Shown here one piece after another: positions 36,364 to 44,387 of a DNA stretch of 64,000 nucleotides. Every line of letters begins with the position of its first letter. The first letter of the stretch is position 1. The stretch covers positions 124,001 to 188,000 of the forward strand of contig NZ_BOON01000019.1 of assembly GCF_016863255.1 (NCBI RefSeq), in the 5' to 3' direction. A program made the position numbers and the translations under genes. The stretch is from Planosporangium mesophilum (GTDB lineage Bacteria > Actinomycetota > Actinomycetes > Mycobacteriales > Micromonosporaceae). The notes beneath the pieces are model-generated. The model worked only from the letters and a program-made list of their open reading frames with translations. It did not search any database and was not told the origin of the DNA.

Positions 36364-37097
36364 CGGACCTCGATGCGGCGACCGGCCGGGGTGCCGCCGT
36401 GGTCGTCGCGACCGGGTTACGGCGGACGTTCGGCGCGGCGACCGTACTCAACGGGGTCGACCTGGTCGTCGGCCGGGGCGAAGTGGTGGCCCTGCTGGGC
36501 AGCAGCGGCTCGGGCAAGAGCACCCTGCTGCGCATCCTGGCCGGGCTCGACGCCGAGGCCGACGGCGAGGTGACCACGAACGGCCGGGTCGCCGTCGTGT
36601 TCCAGGAACACCGGCTCATGCCGTGGAAACGGGTGGCCGACAACGTGGCGCTGGGACTGCGCGGCGCCGACGTGCCCGAACGCACCGCCGCGGCACTGGC
36701 GGAGGTCGGGCTCGCCGAGCGTACCCGGGCATGGCCGGCGGAACTGTCCGGCGGGCAGTCCCAGCGGGTGGCGGTGGCCCGGGCCCTGGTCCGCCAGCCT
36801 GACCTGTTGCTGCTCGACGAGCCATTCGGCGCACTGGACGCGTTGACCCGCCTGAAGATGCAGGCGCTGCTGCAACGGCTGCGCCTCGAACACGGGTTCG
36901 CCGCGCTGCTGGTCACCCACGACGTCGATGAAGCGCTGCTGCTCGCCGACCGAATCCTGATCCTCGACAACGGCGTCATCGCCCAGGACGTCCCTGTGAC
37001 GCTGGCACATCCGCGCGCGCACGACCGGCCGGGCTTCAGCGAACTGCGTCGTCACCTGCTCGCCCGGCTCGGGGTACCGGCGGATCCGGACGGGTGA
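36336..37097 (+). CDS. ssuB: Aliphatic sulfonate ABC ATPase
   Basis: The 253-residue ATPase has Walker A GSSGSGKST, Q-loop VVFQEHRLMPWKRV, signature LSGGQSQRVAVARAL and Walker B LLLLDEPFGALD, all typical of the nitrate/taurine/sulfonate class. Its ATG lies 28 nt inside ssuC. Codon 28 (36417-36419) is TTA, so translation of the transporter could depend on the leucyl tRNA that reads this rare codon in actinomycetes. Confidence 0.94.
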   Translation: MATRTESDVTDLDAATGRGAAVVVATGLRRTFGAATVLNGVDLVVGRGEVVALLGSSGSGKSTLLRILAGLDAEADGEVTTNGRVAVVFQEHRLMPWKRVADNVALGLRGADVPERTAAALAEVGLAERTRAWPAELSGGQSQRVAVARALVRQPDLLLLDEPFGALDALTRLKMQALLQRLRLEHGFAALLVTHDVDEALLLADRILILDNGVIAQDVPVTLAHPRAHDRPGFSELRRHLLARLGVPADPDG

Positions 37098-37431
37098 TCC
37101 CGCGGCGTGAAGGGTGCCACCTCAGGAATCAGACCTTGTCGACCCTTGCCCTGGCCCACCTGTCGGTCGACGGTTGCGGTCGCTCCTCCGCTCGCCACCA
37201 GTTCCAGCTGGCGGGCATCCGGGTCGGCTACGCCAATATGTCTGGCGCCGGCCGCTGCTGCACGTCGCACCGCCACCTGCTCGATCGGTCCGGCTTCGAT
37301 GGTGAGAGCACGATGGACGGCTGTTACCCGCGTGCAACAAAACCCGATGGCCGTACACAAGCTCTTTACTGACTTGACCTCGTCATGAGACTCCGGAGCC
37401 GTTGACTTCATCTCGACCCGCAGCACAGTCT
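37098..37431. other. Gene-free stretch before the riboswitch
   Basis: No coding sequence is supported here; short frames on both strands show no family resemblance. It presumably carries the end of the sulfonate operon and the promoter of the guanidine operon, but I see no clear box. Confidence 0.45.
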
Positions 37432-37550
37432 GCGGGGCGCATCTAGGGTTCCGTCGCCGGGTTCGGCGGGTCTGGTCCGAGAGATGCAGGCGGTGACGCC
37501 GGTTGCCGGCCGTCCCCGTCCCACGGCGGGAGAAAAGCCCGGGAGGCCAG
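37432..37550 (+). promoter_or_regulatory. Guanidine-I (ykkC) riboswitch aptamer
   Basis: The conserved ykkC-I segments occur in the right order and spacing: CTAGGGTTCCG (37444), TGGTCCGAGAGA (37482), and ACGGCGGGAGAAAAGCCC followed by GGGAG near 37523-37545. These form the core of the guanidine-sensing aptamer. Known class-I riboswitches turn on guanidine exporters and guanidine/urea-carboxylase operons, and the five genes downstream are exactly that second type. Confidence 0.92.
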
Positions 37551-37554
37551 GAGT

Positions 37555-37580
37555 GGCCCGGGCCGTGCCGTGTCCGGGCC
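37555..37580 (+). promoter_or_regulatory. Riboswitch expression-platform hairpin
   Basis: Seven-bp inverted arms GGCCCGG and CCGGGCC (12-nt loop) follow the aptamer directly and precede the ribosome-binding site AAGGGAAGGG. The left arm resembles the GCCCGGGAG element of the aptamer, so an alternative pairing that responds to ligand is plausible. There is no U-tract, so control of translation or Rho-dependent termination is more likely than intrinsic termination. Confidence 0.5.
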
Positions 37581-37600
37581 CCGCAAGGGAAGGGCCTGAC

Positions 37601-39130
37601 ATGACAGCACTTGCGGACTTACCCAGCACCGCCCAAGACGCCGCTGACGCCAGCGACCTTGAGAACTTCGGCTACCGGCCACAACTGCACCGCAGTATCG
37701 GCAGCTACGGTTCGTTCGCGGCGGGATTCTCGTTCGTATCGATCCTGACGACGGTGTTCCAGCTCTTCAGCTTCGGTTTCGGCTTCGGCGGACCGGGGTT
37801 CTTCTGGACCTGGCCCATCGTCTTCATCGGACAGATCCTCGTCGCCCTGTGCTTCTCCGAAATGGCCGCGCGGTTCCCCATCTCCGGCGCCATCTACCAG
37901 TGGTCGACCCGGTTGGGCGGCGCCCTTTGGGGTTGGGCGGCCGGGTGGCTGATGCTTGTCGCCCAGGTGGTGACCGTCGCAGCGGCTGCCATCGCGCTGC
38001 AGATCGTACTGCCATCGATCTGGAGCGGTTTCCAGTTGGTGACTAATCCCACCGCGAACGCGGTGCTGCTCGGCAGCGCGCTGTTGACCGTGACCACGGT
38101 GGTCAACGCGGTCGGGGTACGGACCATGTCGGTCATCAACAGCGCAGGCGTCACGTGCGAGCTGGTCGGAGTCGTTCTGCTGTGCATCGCGCTGTTCTCG
38201 CACGCCGAGCGCGGTCCGGGTGTGGTCCTGCACACCGGCGCGGGAGTCGGGCACGGCGCTGGCTACCTGTGGTCGTTCGTCATTTCCGGGTTGATGGCCG
38301 CCTACGTCCTGGTCGGTTTCGACAGTGCCGGTGAGCTGTCCGAGGAGACGAAGAGGCCGCGCCGGACGGCTCCACGCACCATCCTCCGGGCGCTGGTCGT
38401 GTCCGGCATCGGCGGGGCGCTCATGCTCCTGGCCACCCTGATGGCCGCCCCGAGCGTGACCGACGGCGCGCTGGGTGACCCGGCCCGCGGCCTGCCCTAT
38501 GTGCTGACCAGCCGGCTCGGCGACACGCTCGGGCGGGTGTTCCTCGTCGACGTCGCCGTCGCGGTAACCGTCTGCACGCTGGCGATCCAGACCGCCACCA
38601 CCCGGATGATGTTCTCGATGGCCCGGGACCGGGCGCTGCCGTTCTCGGCGGCACTGTCGCGGGTCAACACCCGCACGGGGACGCCGATCCTGCCGGCCGT
38701 CGTCGTCGGCGTGCTCGCCGTCGGCCTGCTGGTGCTCAACGTCGGCAACGCCGCCATTTTCCTGGCGCTGTCCAGCGTCTGCATCATGCTGCTGTATCTC
38801 TCCTATCTGATGGTGACCGCACCCCTGCTGGTGCATCGCCTGCGCGGTCGGTGGTTACGCGGCGATGGCTTGTTCTCGCTCGGCCGCTGGGGGCTGCCGG
38901 TCAACCTGGGAGCGGTGGTCTGGGGCATCGCCATGGCGGTAAACCTCGCATGGCCACGGGAGAAGGTGTTCGGGACCGACTGGTACCTGCGGTTCTTCCC
39001 GGAACTGTTCTTGGCAGGCGCGCTGGGAGTGGGCGCGATCGTCTACGCGACGCGGCGGTCTCACGTACGCCAGGGCGCCGTGCGTCACCCTGCTCCTTTC
39101 GACGCCCTCGCGATGGAGGCGGCACAATGA
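37601..39130 (+). CDS. APC-superfamily amino acid/guanidine-type permease
   Basis: The 509-residue transporter of the APC family has about 12 membrane segments, with GFSFVSILTTVFQLFSFGFG in the first and ISGAIYQWSTRLGG, the family's conserved early loop. It starts at the ATG after AAGGGAAGGG, just behind the guanidine riboswitch, so its expected cargo is guanidine or a guanidino/urea compound. Codon 419 (38855-38857) is TTA. Its stop overlaps the next start (ATGA). Confidence 0.88.
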   Translation: MTALADLPSTAQDAADASDLENFGYRPQLHRSIGSYGSFAAGFSFVSILTTVFQLFSFGFGFGGPGFFWTWPIVFIGQILVALCFSEMAARFPISGAIYQWSTRLGGALWGWAAGWLMLVAQVVTVAAAAIALQIVLPSIWSGFQLVTNPTANAVLLGSALLTVTTVVNAVGVRTMSVINSAGVTCELVGVVLLCIALFSHAERGPGVVLHTGAGVGHGAGYLWSFVISGLMAAYVLVGFDSAGELSEETKRPRRTAPRTILRALVVSGIGGALMLLATLMAAPSVTDGALGDPARGLPYVLTSRLGDTLGRVFLVDVAVAVTVCTLAIQTATTRMMFSMARDRALPFSAALSRVNTRTGTPILPAVVVGVLAVGLLVLNVGNAAIFLALSSVCIMLLYLSYLMVTAPLLVHRLRGRWLRGDGLFSLGRWGLPVNLGAVVWGIAMAVNLAWPREKVFGTDWYLRFFPELFLAGALGVGAIVYATRRSHVRQGAVRHPAPFDALAMEAAQ

Positions 39131-39819
39131 TCCTCAGCCACGAGATTCCCGCCGCGTCGTACTGGTCGCTGCGACTGCGCGCCGGCCGCCTGCTCCGCCT
39201 GACCGCGCTCGATGGCGGTGCCGTCTGTTCGACACTGATCTTCGCCGACTCCGACCCGGTGGACCGGCTGAACGTCCCCGACACGCTCAAGGCCCAGATG
39301 AGCGCCCGGATCCGGCCACCGATGGTCCTGATGTCCGACCGCGGCACCGCCCTGTGCTCGGTCACCGGATCGTCGCTCGACTGGCACGACTGCCTCACCG
39401 GCCACTCGCTCGACGCCCACGTCGACGCGCCCGGCCCCTCGTCGTATGCGACCGACCGCAACGACTGGCGGCGGTCGGCGCGCTACGGATTCCTGAGCGA
39501 ACTGCGCAAACACGGCCGCGGGCCGGCCGACCTGCACGGCTGCGTCAACTTCTTCGCCAAGGTGGCGATCGGTCCCGACGGCACGTTCGCCTACGAGCCG
39601 AAGCACGCCACCGCCGGCGACTGGGTCACGCTGCGCGCCGAGCAGGATCTCCTGTTCGTCTGCTCCACCGCACCGCACCCGATGAGCCAGACCTGGATGC
39701 CGGGCGCGGTCCGCGCCGAGGTCGAGCCCGGCGAGCTCTATGGCCCGACTGACCCGTCCGTCACGTTCCGTCCCGAGAGCACCCGTGCGCTCGCCGCAGC
39801 AAAGGCGGTCCTGGCATGA
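39127..39819 (+). CDS. DUF1989 protein 1 (carboxyguanidine deiminase subunit-like)
   Basis: The 230-residue protein belongs to DUF1989, formerly urea carboxylase-associated protein 1. In the revised guanidine pathway these paired proteins (CgdA/CgdB) hydrolyse carboxyguanidine to allophanate plus ammonia. It has ASYWSLRLRAGRLLRLTALD, the conserved CSVTGSSLDWHDCLTGHS (candidate zinc ligands) and the family stretch HGCVNFFAKVAIGPDGTF. It overlaps the genes on both sides, and its partner follows. Confidence 0.88.
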   Translation: MILSHEIPAASYWSLRLRAGRLLRLTALDGGAVCSTLIFADSDPVDRLNVPDTLKAQMSARIRPPMVLMSDRGTALCSVTGSSLDWHDCLTGHSLDAHVDAPGPSSYATDRNDWRRSARYGFLSELRKHGRGPADLHGCVNFFAKVAIGPDGTFAYEPKHATAGDWVTLRAEQDLLFVCSTAPHPMSQTWMPGAVRAEVEPGELYGPTDPSVTFRPESTRALAAAKAVLA

Positions 39820-40472
39820 CCACTGCTGTCTCCCTTCCCCTCGTCGAAAGCCCGCTCCAACCGGAAGCCGCCGTCCTCGACGTCACCGTCGCGGCCGGGG
39901 ACGGCTACGTCGGGCGGATTCCCGCCGGCGGGTCGTTCCGGATCGTCGACCTGCACGGCAACCAGGCGGTGGACACCCTCTTCTACGACGCGGAGAATCT
40001 GGCCAACCGGTACAGTGCGATGGACACCATCCGCGAGCAGGGGCGCGCCTACCTGACCACAGGGTCCCGGCTGCTGTCGGTCGACCTCGACCTTCTCGTC
40101 ACGATCACCGCGGACACCTGCGGGCGGCACGACACCCTCGGCGGGGCGTGCGCGCAGGAGTCCAATGTCGTCCGGTACGGCATGCACACCCGCCACCAGC
40201 ACGCCTGCCGCGAGACGTTCCTGCGATACGGCGCCCGGGTCGGTATCGGGGCCCGCGAGCTGGGCCACAACATCAACTTTTTCATGAACGTCCCGCTCAG
40301 CCCGGACGGCAGCCTCACCTTCGCCGACGGGCTTTCCGCCCCCGGCAAGTACATCGAGGTCCGCGCCGCGCGCGACGTCCTCGTCCTCATCAGCAACTGC
40401 CCCCAGTTGAACAACCCGTGCAACGGCTGGGACCCCACCCCGGTCCGACTCCTGGGCTGGTGGTCTCGATGA
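39816..40472 (+). CDS. DUF1989 protein 2 (carboxyguanidine deiminase subunit-like)
   Basis: The 218-residue DUF1989 protein is paralogous to its upstream neighbour. Its conserved stretches are IVDLHGNQAVDTLFYDAENL, ANRYSAMDTIREQGRAYLTT, GRHDTLGGACAQESNV and GHNINFFMNVPL, with the Cys/His set that would bind a metal. The two are expected to form a heteromer acting on carboxyguanidine. Its stop overlaps the carboxyltransferase start. Confidence 0.88.
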   Translation: MTTAVSLPLVESPLQPEAAVLDVTVAAGDGYVGRIPAGGSFRIVDLHGNQAVDTLFYDAENLANRYSAMDTIREQGRAYLTTGSRLLSVDLDLLVTITADTCGRHDTLGGACAQESNVVRYGMHTRHQHACRETFLRYGARVGIGARELGHNINFFMNVPLSPDGSLTFADGLSAPGKYIEVRAARDVLVLISNCPQLNNPCNGWDPTPVRLLGWWSR

Positions 40473-42496
40473 CCGTCGTGGACTCGGCCGTCCGGACCGG
40501 TACCGTCGAGATCCTCAGCCCCGGCCTGCAGACCAGCGTGCAGGACCTCGCGGGCCGGGGCGGCCTGTGGGACGTCGGCGTACCACCGTCCGGGGCCTGG
40601 GACGACCTGTCTTTCGGGCTGGCCAACCAGGCCGTCGGCAACCCACCGGACGCCGCCGGCCTGGAAGCGGCGCTGACCGGACCGACGTTGCGCTTCGCGC
40701 AACGCACGCTGGTCTGTCTGGCGGGCGCGGTCTGCGAGGCGACGCTCGACGGCCGGCCGGTCCGCCCCGGTGTGGTGACCGTCGTCCCGGCCGGCGGCGT
40801 GCTCGACATGGGTCGCTGCGGAGCGCCGGGTATGCGCGGCTACCTGGCCGTGGCCGGCGGCATCGCCGTTGCCCGGGAGCTCGGCAGTCGCTCGACGTTC
40901 CTGCTCGGTGGCTTCGGTGGCCTGGACGGCCGCGCGCTCGCCGCGGGCGACGCGCTGCCGCTCGGCCGGCTGGAAAACCTCACCGCTCCCGTCGACGTCG
41001 CACCGCTGCTGCCACCACTGGTCAAGGACTGGACATTGCGGGTCCTGCCCGGGCCACACGGCGCTCCGGAGTACCTGACCGAAGCCGGTGTGGCGGCCCT
41101 GTTCGCCACCGCCTGGACGGTCGACCACCGGGCCGACCGTACCGGGATCCGGCTGGTCGGCCCTGCACCACAGTGGGCCCGCGCCGACGGCGGCGAGGCC
41201 GGTCTGCATCCGTCCAACATCCACGACAGCGCGTACCCGGTCGGCGGGGTCATGCTTTCCGGCGATACCCCGGTCATCGTCGGACCAGACGGACCCAGCC
41301 TCGGCGGGTTCGTCGTCCCCTGCGTCGTCATCAAGGCCGACCGGTGGATGCTCGCCCAGCTACGTCCGGGCGACACCGTCCGCCTGCTGCCGGTCTGCCC
41401 CGACACGGCCGACCGGGCGAACGCCGAGCGAGCGGCGCTGCTCGCCGAGCCCGCTGCCGCCGTCGCCCGCAGGTTCACGACAGCCCTGGGGGGCCGGCCG
41501 CCGGTCGCCGCTCCGTCGCGGCCCGGTCCGTCGGCGGTACCGGCGCTCACCGAGCTGGCCGGGGACGGTCCGCGGCCGCGGCTGGTCATCCGCCGGGCCG
41601 GCGACCACCATTTGCTCGTCGAAGCCGGCCCGGCCGAGCTCGACCTTCACGTACGGGTGTGGATGCATCTGCTCGCACAGCAGCTGCGCGGACTGCGGCT
41701 CGTGGGAGTCCGCGAGCTGGTCGAGGGTGTCCGTTCCATGCTCATCCAGGTCGACGACCGCGCGCTGCCGCTGCCGCTGCTGGCCGACCTCCTCGCCGGC
41801 TTGGCCACGGAGGTGCCTGACCCGGAGACGGTCACTCTCGATGTCCGTGAGGTGATGTTGCCGCTGGCCCTCGACCACGCGAGCGCGCATGAGGCGATGG
41901 CCCGCTACGCCCGATCGGTCCGGCCGGACGCGCCCTGGTGCCCGGACAACGTCGAGTTCATCCGGCGCATCAACGACCTCGACCGCCGTGAGGACGTGTT
42001 CGACATCGTCACGACGGCGACCTACCTGGTCGTCGGCCTCGGCGACGTCTACCTGGGCGCTCCCGTCGCGGTACCCATCGATCCGCGCCATCGCCTGGTG
42101 ACCACCAAGTACGACCCGGCACGGACCTGGACGCCACAGAACGCCGTCGGCATCGGCGGGATCTACCTCTGTGTGTACGGCATGGAAGGCCCCGGCGGCT
42201 ACCAACTGGTCGGGCGAACGGTGCCGGTCTGGCGGCACGTGGTCGGCTCAGACGAGCGACCGTGGCTGCTGCGCCAGTTCGACCGACTGCGGTTCGTTCC
42301 CGTGTCGGCCGACGAGCTCGCCGAACGGCGCGCCGCCATCAAGGCCGGCGCGGCCGACCTCGACGCCCGACCCGCCACCTTCTCCCTCGCCGACGTGCGC
42401 GCGCTGGAAGCCGCGCACGGCACCGAAATCGCAGCAGTCCGAAGCCGGCGCCGCGCCGCCTTCGATGCCGAACGCGCCCGCTGGAGTACACGATGA
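40469..42496 (+). CDS. Carboxyltransferase-only urea/guanidine carboxylase homologue
   Basis: The 675-residue protein contains only the KipA/AHS2 domain (about 1-330, GTVEILSPGLQTSVQDLAGR) and the KipI/AHS1 domain (about 350-640, ending IGGIYLCVYGMEGPGGYQLV). Its sequence is of the urea/guanidine carboxylase type (TWTPQNAVGIGG), not PxpBC. A full-length carboxylase has about 1200 residues, with an N-terminal ATP-grasp biotin carboxylase and a C-terminal biotin carrier. Both are absent: the gene starts at the ATGA overlap and stops just where the linker to the carrier normally begins. No biotin carboxylase is encoded elsewhere in the window. It may use carboxybiotin from a partner in trans, or work without biotin like 5-oxoprolinase. 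Confidence 0.85.
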   Translation: MTVVDSAVRTGTVEILSPGLQTSVQDLAGRGGLWDVGVPPSGAWDDLSFGLANQAVGNPPDAAGLEAALTGPTLRFAQRTLVCLAGAVCEATLDGRPVRPGVVTVVPAGGVLDMGRCGAPGMRGYLAVAGGIAVARELGSRSTFLLGGFGGLDGRALAAGDALPLGRLENLTAPVDVAPLLPPLVKDWTLRVLPGPHGAPEYLTEAGVAALFATAWTVDHRADRTGIRLVGPAPQWARADGGEAGLHPSNIHDSAYPVGGVMLSGDTPVIVGPDGPSLGGFVVPCVVIKADRWMLAQLRPGDTVRLLPVCPDTADRANAERAALLAEPAAAVARRFTTALGGRPPVAAPSRPGPSAVPALTELAGDGPRPRLVIRRAGDHHLLVEAGPAELDLHVRVWMHLLAQQLRGLRLVGVRELVEGVRSMLIQVDDRALPLPLLADLLAGLATEVPDPETVTLDVREVMLPLALDHASAHEAMARYARSVRPDAPWCPDNVEFIRRINDLDRREDVFDIVTTATYLVVGLGDVYLGAPVAVPIDPRHRLVTTKYDPARTWTPQNAVGIGGIYLCVYGMEGPGGYQLVGRTVPVWRHVVGSDERPWLLRQFDRLRFVPVSADELAERRAAIKAGAADLDARPATFSLADVRALEAAHGTEIAAVRSRRRAAFDAERARWSTR

Positions 42497-44145
42497 GCGT
42501 CCTGACATCCGCGATGCTGAATGCCGCCGCCGACCTCGATCAGCCAGCCTTCATCCGACGGCTCGGCCCGGACGAGATCGCCGCCCTGCGGCCGGCCGCC
42601 GACGGGCCCCTGGCGGGCGTGCCGTTCGCGGTGAAGGACAACATCGACGTGGCTGGCATCCCGACGACAGCCGCGTGCCCGGCGCTGACCGAGCCGGCCC
42701 CGCGCTCGGCGACGGCGGTCCAGCGCCTGCTCGACGCCGGTGCAATCCCTATCGGTAAGACCAACCTCGACCAGTTCGCCACCGGCCTGGTCGGCACCCG
42801 TTCCCCCCACGGCGCCTGCCACAGCGTCTTCTCCGCCGACCATGTCAGCGGTGGCAGCAGCTCCGGCAGCGCGATCGCGGTCGCCGCCGGCGTCGTCCCG
42901 TTGGCGCTCGGCACCGACACCGCCGGCAGTGGCCGGGTGCCGGCGGCGTTCAACGGCCTGGTCGGCGTGAAACCGACCCGTGGGCTGGTACCGACCCGCG
43001 GCGTGCTGCCGGCCTGCCCGTCGCTGGACTGCGTCACCACGCTCACCCGCACGGTCTCGTTGGCCCGCACAGCGTTCGAAGCCCTCATCGGGCCGGACCC
43101 CGACGACCCCTGGTCGCGGGCAATGCCCGTCGTGCCGCCGCCGGAGGTCGCCCGCACAATCCGGGTGATCGCAGTGCCGGACACGCCACTCGATCTCGAC
43201 CCGCCGCACGCGGCGGCGTGGCAGGCGGCGTGCGCACATGCCGCCTCGGTCGCGCGCCTCGTGCCCGTCGACGTGTCGGCGTTCCTGGAGGCGGCGCAGC
43301 TGCTCTACGGCGGACCGTTCGTCGCCGAGCGGCTGGGTGCCTTCGGGCAGCTACTCGAACCCGACGGACCCCATCTTGACCCGACCGTCCGGCGCATCGT
43401 CCGCGCGGCCGCGACCATCACCGGCGCCGACGTCTTCCGCGGCCAGCAGCGACTGGCGGAACTGCGCGCCACGGCACTGCGGGTGTTCCTGTCCGTGGAC
43501 GCACTGCTGCTGCCGGTCACTCCCGGCCACCCCACCCTCGCGGAGGTCGCGAGCGACCCGGTCGGGGTCAACGCCCGACTCGGCACCTACACCAACATGG
43601 TCAACCTGCTCGACCTGTGCGCCGTGGCGGTACCGGCCGGGCACCGTGACGACGGCCTGCCGTTCGGCGTCCAGCTGATCGCCCCCGCGTTCGCCGACCG
43701 TCCGCTGCTCGACCTGGCCTCCCGCTGGCTCGGCGAGCCTGTGCAGCCGCCGTCCGTCCGCAGCCTGCTCGCCGTCGTCGGCGCCCACCTCACCGGCGAA
43801 CCCCTCAACCATCAACTGGTCGCACTCGGCGGACGGCTGCACGCCCGCGCCCGCACCGCCGGCGGCTACCGCATGTACCGGGTCGACGGCCCACTCCCCC
43901 GCCCTGGACTCGTCCGCGGTGCCGGCGGACCGGTCTCCGGCCTCGAGGTCGAAATCTGGGACCTGCCCGCCGCCGGCATCGGCGAACTGCTCGCCACCGT
44001 CGCCCCTCCCCTCGCGCTCGGACCGGTCGACCTGGACGACGGCAGCACCGTCCCCGGATTCCTCACCGACCCGAACGGAGTGGACGCCACCGCCGACATC
44101 ACTGAGTACGGCGGTTGGCGCGGCTACCCCGGCCGGGCAGGCTGA
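42493..44145 (+). CDS. atzF: Allophanate hydrolase
   Basis: The 550-residue amidase-signature enzyme has the catalytic lysine in PFAVKDNIDVAGIPTTAACP, the serine-rich loop GGSSSGSA with the cis-Ser/nucleophile pair, and TDTAGSGRVPAAFNGLVG. A C-terminal domain of about 120 residues (LFVALGGRL-like region to GGWRGYP) is characteristic of allophanate hydrolases and separates them from other amidases. It converts allophanate to ammonia and CO2, the last step of the guanidine pathway. The start overlaps the carboxyltransferase stop. Confidence 0.92.
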   Translation: MSVLTSAMLNAAADLDQPAFIRRLGPDEIAALRPAADGPLAGVPFAVKDNIDVAGIPTTAACPALTEPAPRSATAVQRLLDAGAIPIGKTNLDQFATGLVGTRSPHGACHSVFSADHVSGGSSSGSAIAVAAGVVPLALGTDTAGSGRVPAAFNGLVGVKPTRGLVPTRGVLPACPSLDCVTTLTRTVSLARTAFEALIGPDPDDPWSRAMPVVPPPEVARTIRVIAVPDTPLDLDPPHAAAWQAACAHAASVARLVPVDVSAFLEAAQLLYGGPFVAERLGAFGQLLEPDGPHLDPTVRRIVRAAATITGADVFRGQQRLAELRATALRVFLSVDALLLPVTPGHPTLAEVASDPVGVNARLGTYTNMVNLLDLCAVAVPAGHRDDGLPFGVQLIAPAFADRPLLDLASRWLGEPVQPPSVRSLLAVVGAHLTGEPLNHQLVALGGRLHARARTAGGYRMYRVDGPLPRPGLVRGAGGPVSGLEVEIWDLPAAGIGELLATVAPPLALGPVDLDDGSTVPGFLTDPNGVDATADITEYGGWRGYPGRAG

Positions 44146-44387
44146 CACAGGTCTACCAGCCCAAGTGGTCCGCCACTCCGGCGGCCACCTCAAGGTCGAC
44201 GTGAAGCGATGCTGGCGGCGGACCTCCTGCGCCGTTTCTATCCATCGGCAAAGTTTCAGCACTGCTCAAGCCTGAGTTGTCGGCGGCCACAGTGTCCCCG
44301 CGGTTCCACGCCGACCGGACCCGTTCCGTCTAGTTTGGTCGTTTCGAGGGACAGATATTCGCTGGTTGGCCCTGCGATGATCCTCGT

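Noticed and set aside
37052-37426. Minus-strand frame between ssuB and the riboswitch
   Set aside because: No ribosome site or family pattern; partly overlaps the 3' end of ssuB.
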